Source of the DNA: Thalassarchaeum sp002495735
GTDB taxonomy: Archaea; Thermoplasmatota; Poseidoniia; Poseidoniales; Thalassarchaeaceae
Direction of reading: 5' to 3'
NCBI GenBank assembly: GCA_937911265.1
Contig: CALDRG010000063.1
Span: 10,920-74,919, forward strand
Length of the DNA: 64,000 nt
The notes beneath the pieces are model-generated. The model saw only the letters and a list, made by a program, of their open reading frames with translations. It did not search any database and was not told the origin of the DNA. Positions 60,398 to 64,000 of this stretch are shown here, piece after piece. Positions within the stretch are counted from its first letter, which is position 1, and every line of letters begins with the position of its first letter. A program made the position numbers and the translations under genes.

Positions 60398-61512
60398 TAC
60401 TCGCCACCTTCTGGTGGATTGTTCGGATCTGCCACCCACTCCTCTTCGACTGGATCCCACAACCATCCAGGATTATCCTCGGACGGAATCAGTCTCGACC
60501 AGTAGTCGTCCGCAGACTCTAGGCCTGGGGGCTCAGGCGGCGTCTCAGCCGCCTCGACCTCCTCGGTGTGATTGATTTCGGGGCGACCCTCCCAGGGAGA
60601 TAGCCTAGCCTGCAGCGAGAGCAGGAACGCCATGACGAGCAGTCCGAAAGCGAGAGCTTGCATCCTCGCACCCCATATCTCGCCGTCGAAAGCAGCCGGC
60701 TCAGTGGCCACGGTCAACCACGGCTGGACTATCGAGAAGTCCCCGTTGGACGTGGTAACCTGATACTGAATCCGTGTGTCACCAATGGTTGCCGGGAGCA
60801 TCGCATGCCACTCGTCGCCCTCGCTTGTGACCTCGGCGTCGTGCGGCACCCATTCTCCTTCTAGCATCCACTGAACCGACACCGAAGTTGTGTTCCGCGT
60901 CCTAATCACAGTCGGTGAGTCATCTCCGGTTACTCTTGTCTCGGGAGTCCAATCGAAAGCGAAGCCGGGCAGGTTCTCTGGCACGGGCTGGACATCCACC
61001 ACGTATCCGCGAGTGAATGCCGAATAGGCCCAATTATTGCTGTTAGGGTTGGAGCCATGGTGAATCTCTGTGAAGAGGGTCTGAATGCCGGACTGTTCGG
61101 GAGCCAACATTACCCAGGTCAGCGTCACCGAACCGCTAGGCGGGACGACGATTTCGACATAGTTGCGAGTGCCTCCATTGGGGTCCTGCAGGATATTCCA
61201 ACCGTGGTCCTCGGGATGATCGTCATTGCCGCTGACCGAACTCAGCAGAAACACTCCGAGCAGGCGGTTGCCTGACAAGCTCATCCCACTGGCCGTTACA
61301 TGTACTGCCATCGCGGTGCCCGAAAATGCGAGGGGGTCGACTGATACTGTCACGATTCCGTCCGACGGACTGCTGAGTGCCGGATCGCCGTGGCACGAGC
61401 CTCCGCAGGTATAGTCGCGGTCGGCATCGCCCTCGCCGCCGGGGTTTGCCACGCTGGCGCTGGTGGCGAATAGCAGTGCGATGACGATTAGCACAGTGGT
61501 CCGGGAGCGCAT
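60397..61512 (-). CDS. Membrane-anchored surface protein with CxxxCH motif (choice-of-anchor V-like)
   Basis: A 371-residue protein from ATG 61512; one base overlaps the upstream TGA. A signal peptide ends near SASVANP. Next comes DYTCGGSCHGDP, a CxxxCH sequence close to heme c sites, where choice-of-anchor V/Reelin-like proteins carry a CxxCH. A beta-sandwich domain of about 130 residues and a second Ig-like domain (about 165-260) follow, then one membrane helix (ALAFGLLVMAFLLSL). The cytoplasmic tail ends in a Trp-rich PGWLWDPVEEEWVADP motif. Redox or heme function is an inference only. Confidence 0.75.
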   Translation of the reverse strand: MRSRTTVLIVIALLFATSASVANPGGEGDADRDYTCGGSCHGDPALSSPSDGIVTVSVDPLAFSGTAMAVHVTASGMSLSGNRLLGVFLLSSVSGNDDHPEDHGWNILQDPNGGTRNYVEIVVPPSGSVTLTWVMLAPEQSGIQTLFTEIHHGSNPNSNNWAYSAFTRGYVVDVQPVPENLPGFAFDWTPETRVTGDDSPTVIRTRNTTSVSVQWMLEGEWVPHDAEVTSEGDEWHAMLPATIGDTRIQYQVTTSNGDFSIVQPWLTVATEPAAFDGEIWGARMQALAFGLLVMAFLLSLQARLSPWEGRPEINHTEEVEAAETPPEPPGLESADDYWSRLIPSEDNPGWLWDPVEEEWVADPNNPPEGGE

Positions 61513-64000
61513 CACGTCGACCTCCTGCGGCTCTCCGCCAGTGTGATTCCGATGGCCGCTGCACCCAGAATCAGCAGCAGCGCAGCTATCGGCAGAGCGA
61601 GAAGTTTGGGTGAGCCGGTTGGATCAGTATCGACTGATTCAGCGGCGGTCGTGGCATTGACGCTAACCATGTTCGCGCCTGAAACCCAAACCACCTCATG
61701 TCCATCGACCACCGTCGTCACAGCATAGTAGAGTACTGTTGCAGCGGGAACTGTTCCGCTCCACGAGGTGTCGCTGGTAACTCCAACGGGAACCATATCG
61801 AGAGGTACAGGGTCCCCCCATGCTGGCTCAGCGTCGAGCGCTGTCAGCCCGACCACGGTTGTGATTGGGCTAGTGGAACTGTAGACTCGGTACTCCATGG
61901 AAGCTCCGCTCCACGTGAGTATGACGGTCGAGCCATCGAGAGAAGCTGAGAATTCTGAAACCGAGTTGACCGAGCCCAGAACCACCTCGTTCTCCAGTGT
62001 GTCAGAATCGCCTAGGTCATCTATCACAGTTAGTGCGACCGTGTGCACTCCTCCGGGGAGAAGCACGTCAATTACCGGCCCGGACAGACTGACGCCGTTG
62101 ATAGTCCAGAACCAAGTCACCACCTCCCCATCCGAATCTGTGGACGCGGTTCCATCAAAGCTCATCATAGCTCCCGGAACCAGCAGTTCGGGCGATGTCG
62201 CCCACGAAGCGGAGGGAGGGAGGTTGGCGATTGCTACCTCTTTGGAGGATGATGAGGTTAGACCCCATGGATCGCTTGCGATGACCATAACGCTCCAAAT
62301 CTGACCGGGCTCAAGTCTCGACGAGGGGACCACTGGCTGGCTGTCGAGGTCAGGCACATGGAAGCCGTTCCTAGACCACTGGTAGTCAAACAGAACCATC
62401 TCCTCGTCGGGATCCTCAGAAGTAGCCTGCACCACTAGGTCGTGAACAGAGTCGGGCACCCCTAGTTCGGACGATCCGAAGTCTCCTCCCAACATTATCT
62501 CGGGCGCGCCAGGAGGGGCGTTCTGAATTGTGCGGGCATTCGTCTTCATCGATGACCCAAGGCCCTCTCCATCGCCAGGGATGACCTGCACCGACCAGTG
62601 CTGGTCCCTAATTGTCTCAGAGGCGGGGACCGTTACCATGTCATTGTAGTCATTGACCCACTCACCGTTGACCCACCAGCGGATTTCGCTGTTCGACTCT
62701 GCATCGCCGTCGATATCGCTCTGCTCCCAAGATACTGTCAGATTCATCGTAGTAATCAGATCCCCCTCAGGGAGCATCGAGATTGAGGTCACCACAGGGG
62801 GCGTGTTCTGTATAACGACCGTGCTAGTAGTTATCCATTCGGACCATATCAGTCCGTCGGAGACCCTGACTTCGGTGAGCCAAGACTCGCCTTTCGAAGT
62901 GGCTTCGGGCGGAACCCAGTTCAAGTCGTTGTAAGCAGAAATCTGGGTCCCGTCCCTGAGCCATCTAATCTCAGTCGCTTCCTTGGGGTCGCCATCAGGG
63001 TCGCTGTACCCCACGATGACCTGCAGGGCATCGGTGGTCACGGCGTTGCCTGAGGGTGTGATGTATGCTGTAACCAAAGGTTGCAAATTCGAAGAACCGA
63101 TGACTAACACAGGTGTCCAGACGATGTCACCGTAATCGGTCCCATCATGCGGCTTCACCGAGGCCTGCCACTCGTCCCCTGACCTCGTCCACAGACTCGA
63201 TACGGAGGTCGAGCCATCCAGTTCCAGCATCAGCCCACCATCGAGGTACCACTGGATGACAGTGTTCTGCTGGGTGTTGCCATCGAGGTCAAAGTACTCG
63301 TAGTCGATACTGAGGTCGTCATTGTCTAGAGGATCTGTTGGAGATAGTTCGAGATCTCTCGCAACCGGCAATGTGTTGCCAATGGTCACTGGGTCGAGCA
63401 TTACAGGCTCGCCGTCTTGGTTTACGTCAGAGGGAGTGACCTCAACCTGCCATTGCTGCCCCCTTCCAATCCAGCTGTTTGGCACATCGGTCAGATCATC
63501 TATCGATGAGACTCTGAGTCCGTCTCGCCACCACTTGATCAGCGTGCCCTGCTCGGAGTCGCCGTCGGCGTCGTGGTAGGCGTAAGAAACACCCAGCCCG
63601 GTGCCCTTGGTCGGACTGGCCGGGACGTAGGTAACGTTGGAGGCCACCGGTGGATTGTCACCAGAGCCGCTGGCCTCCTCCAGAGTCCACGCCCCATGGC
63701 CCCATGTGTCACCCGAGTTCTGGCCATTGCCGTTGGCGTAAAGCACGGCGACGGTGAAATCAACGTCGCCGGTGCCTGCAGCTGGGGCGACCCAGTCTGC
63801 GGTCCACGAGCGGGCGGCATCGCTGCTGTGAGTCAACTCACCGCTCGAGAGTTGCACATAGGCACCGAGATTCGTCCAGCTTCCCGCGCTCACGTCAAAG
63901 TTGAATCCTCCGTCGCCAGAGACATGGGGGCCGCCGTCCCATTGCAGGGAGTAGGTCGCACCTGGAGTGTAGCCACCCGCGCCAAAGGGGAGTCCGTTTA
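61512..64000 (-). CDS. Large surface protein with Reelin/choice-of-anchor V-like start and tandem Ig/PKD domains, 5' end outside window
   Basis: The frame is open to the right edge; about 829 residues are visible. The first visible part (YTPGATYSLQW, then AVLYANGNGQNSGDTW) resembles the beta-sandwich of the next gene's choice-of-anchor V-like domain. Five or more tandem domains follow with the repeating pattern PxxxDxLxxxYxYxDxDGDxxxxTxIxWxxDG. Then a PKD-like domain (FDGTASTDSDGEVVTWFW), a fibronectin-like domain, and a C-terminal membrane helix (LALPIAALLLILGAAAIGI) with a basic end. It is the first visible gene of a coupled minus-strand operon. Confidence 0.85.
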   Translation of the reverse strand, partial: NGLPFGAGGYTPGATYSLQWDGGPHVSGDGGFNFDVSAGSWTNLGAYVQLSSGELTHSSDAARSWTADWVAPAAGTGDVDFTVAVLYANGNGQNSGDTWGHGAWTLEEASGSGDNPPVASNVTYVPASPTKGTGLGVSYAYHDADGDSEQGTLIKWWRDGLRVSSIDDLTDVPNSWIGRGQQWQVEVTPSDVNQDGEPVMLDPVTIGNTLPVARDLELSPTDPLDNDDLSIDYEYFDLDGNTQQNTVIQWYLDGGLMLELDGSTSVSSLWTRSGDEWQASVKPHDGTDYGDIVWTPVLVIGSSNLQPLVTAYITPSGNAVTTDALQVIVGYSDPDGDPKEATEIRWLRDGTQISAYNDLNWVPPEATSKGESWLTEVRVSDGLIWSEWITTSTVVIQNTPPVVTSISMLPEGDLITTMNLTVSWEQSDIDGDAESNSEIRWWVNGEWVNDYNDMVTVPASETIRDQHWSVQVIPGDGEGLGSSMKTNARTIQNAPPGAPEIMLGGDFGSSELGVPDSVHDLVVQATSEDPDEEMVLFDYQWSRNGFHVPDLDSQPVVPSSRLEPGQIWSVMVIASDPWGLTSSSSKEVAIANLPPSASWATSPELLVPGAMMSFDGTASTDSDGEVVTWFWTINGVSLSGPVIDVLLPGGVHTVALTVIDDLGDSDTLENEVVLGSVNSVSEFSASLDGSTVILTWSGASMEYRVYSSTSPITTVVGLTALDAEPAWGDPVPLDMVPVGVTSDTSWSGTVPAATVLYYAVTTVVDGHEVVWVSGANMVSVNATTAAESVDTDPTGSPKLLALPIAALLLILGAAAIGITLAESRRRST

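Overview
The window looks like a contig from a planktonic euryarchaeon related to Marine Group II (Candidatus Poseidoniales, Thermoplasmatota). This rests on gene content read directly, not on a database search. The informational genes are archaeal: RadA, a Hel308-type helicase next to a Cgi121-like KEOPS subunit, Taw1 and Taw2 of wyosine biosynthesis, and an initiator tRNA-Met with the archaeal A1-U72 pair. They sit beside bacterial-type enzymes (UvrC, MsrA, oligoribonuclease, an MFS efflux protein, AI-2E-type transporter). There are many large secreted acidic proteins with one C-terminal membrane anchor and PKD, beta-helix, P-domain or calcium-binding repeats. The DNA is gene-dense and fairly GC-rich, many starts are GTG or TTG, and several TATA-like boxes lie 23-30 bp before a start, which suggests leaderless transcripts.

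Layout. 1-3386: truncated subtilisin-like surface protease. 3387-4757: M14-like deacylase. 4845-11888: a plus-strand run (thioesterase, Hel308, Cgi121, small zinc protein, M3 peptidase, MFS transporter). 11877-13094: radA and initiator tRNA on the minus strand. 13150-14583: dihydroorotase. 14584-25768: a mosaic of short opposed units (beta-propeller lipoprotein, hydrolase, two glycosyltransferases, AI-2E-type transporter, M29-like protein with a thiamine pyrophosphokinase, membrane-tethered HTH protein, SDR, DDAH). 25803-30829: AT-rich cupin and a 1547-residue surface protein. 30947-33581: two stand-alone Lrp/AsnC effector domains facing an HTH-fused ATPase. 33638-40678: uvrC, a 1003-residue exported protein of unknown family, taw2, a JAMM protein and oligoribonuclease. 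40759-46862: MFS protein, then a minus-strand run starting with guaB and msrA. 47057-51737: retropepsin-like protein, membrane protein, two YbjQ-family proteins, M28 peptidase and taw1. 51734-58980: an ABC exporter with two ATPases and one double-FtsX permease, with glycosyltransferases. 59019-64000: acidic secreted protein and a tightly coupled surface module containing a CxxxCH motif, running off the right edge.

The functions fit a heterotrophic protein-degrading surface lifestyle: S8, M3 and M28 peptidases (M29-like possibly inactive), transporters, glycosylation of surface proteins and an exporter, plus housekeeping repair, tRNA modification and nucleotide synthesis. I found no CRISPR array, insertion sequence, prophage or rRNA. 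The best candidates for something new are the right-edge surface module, the HTH-ATPase with its paired effector domains, the two-ATPase exporter, and the unusually tight interlocking of convergent gene ends.
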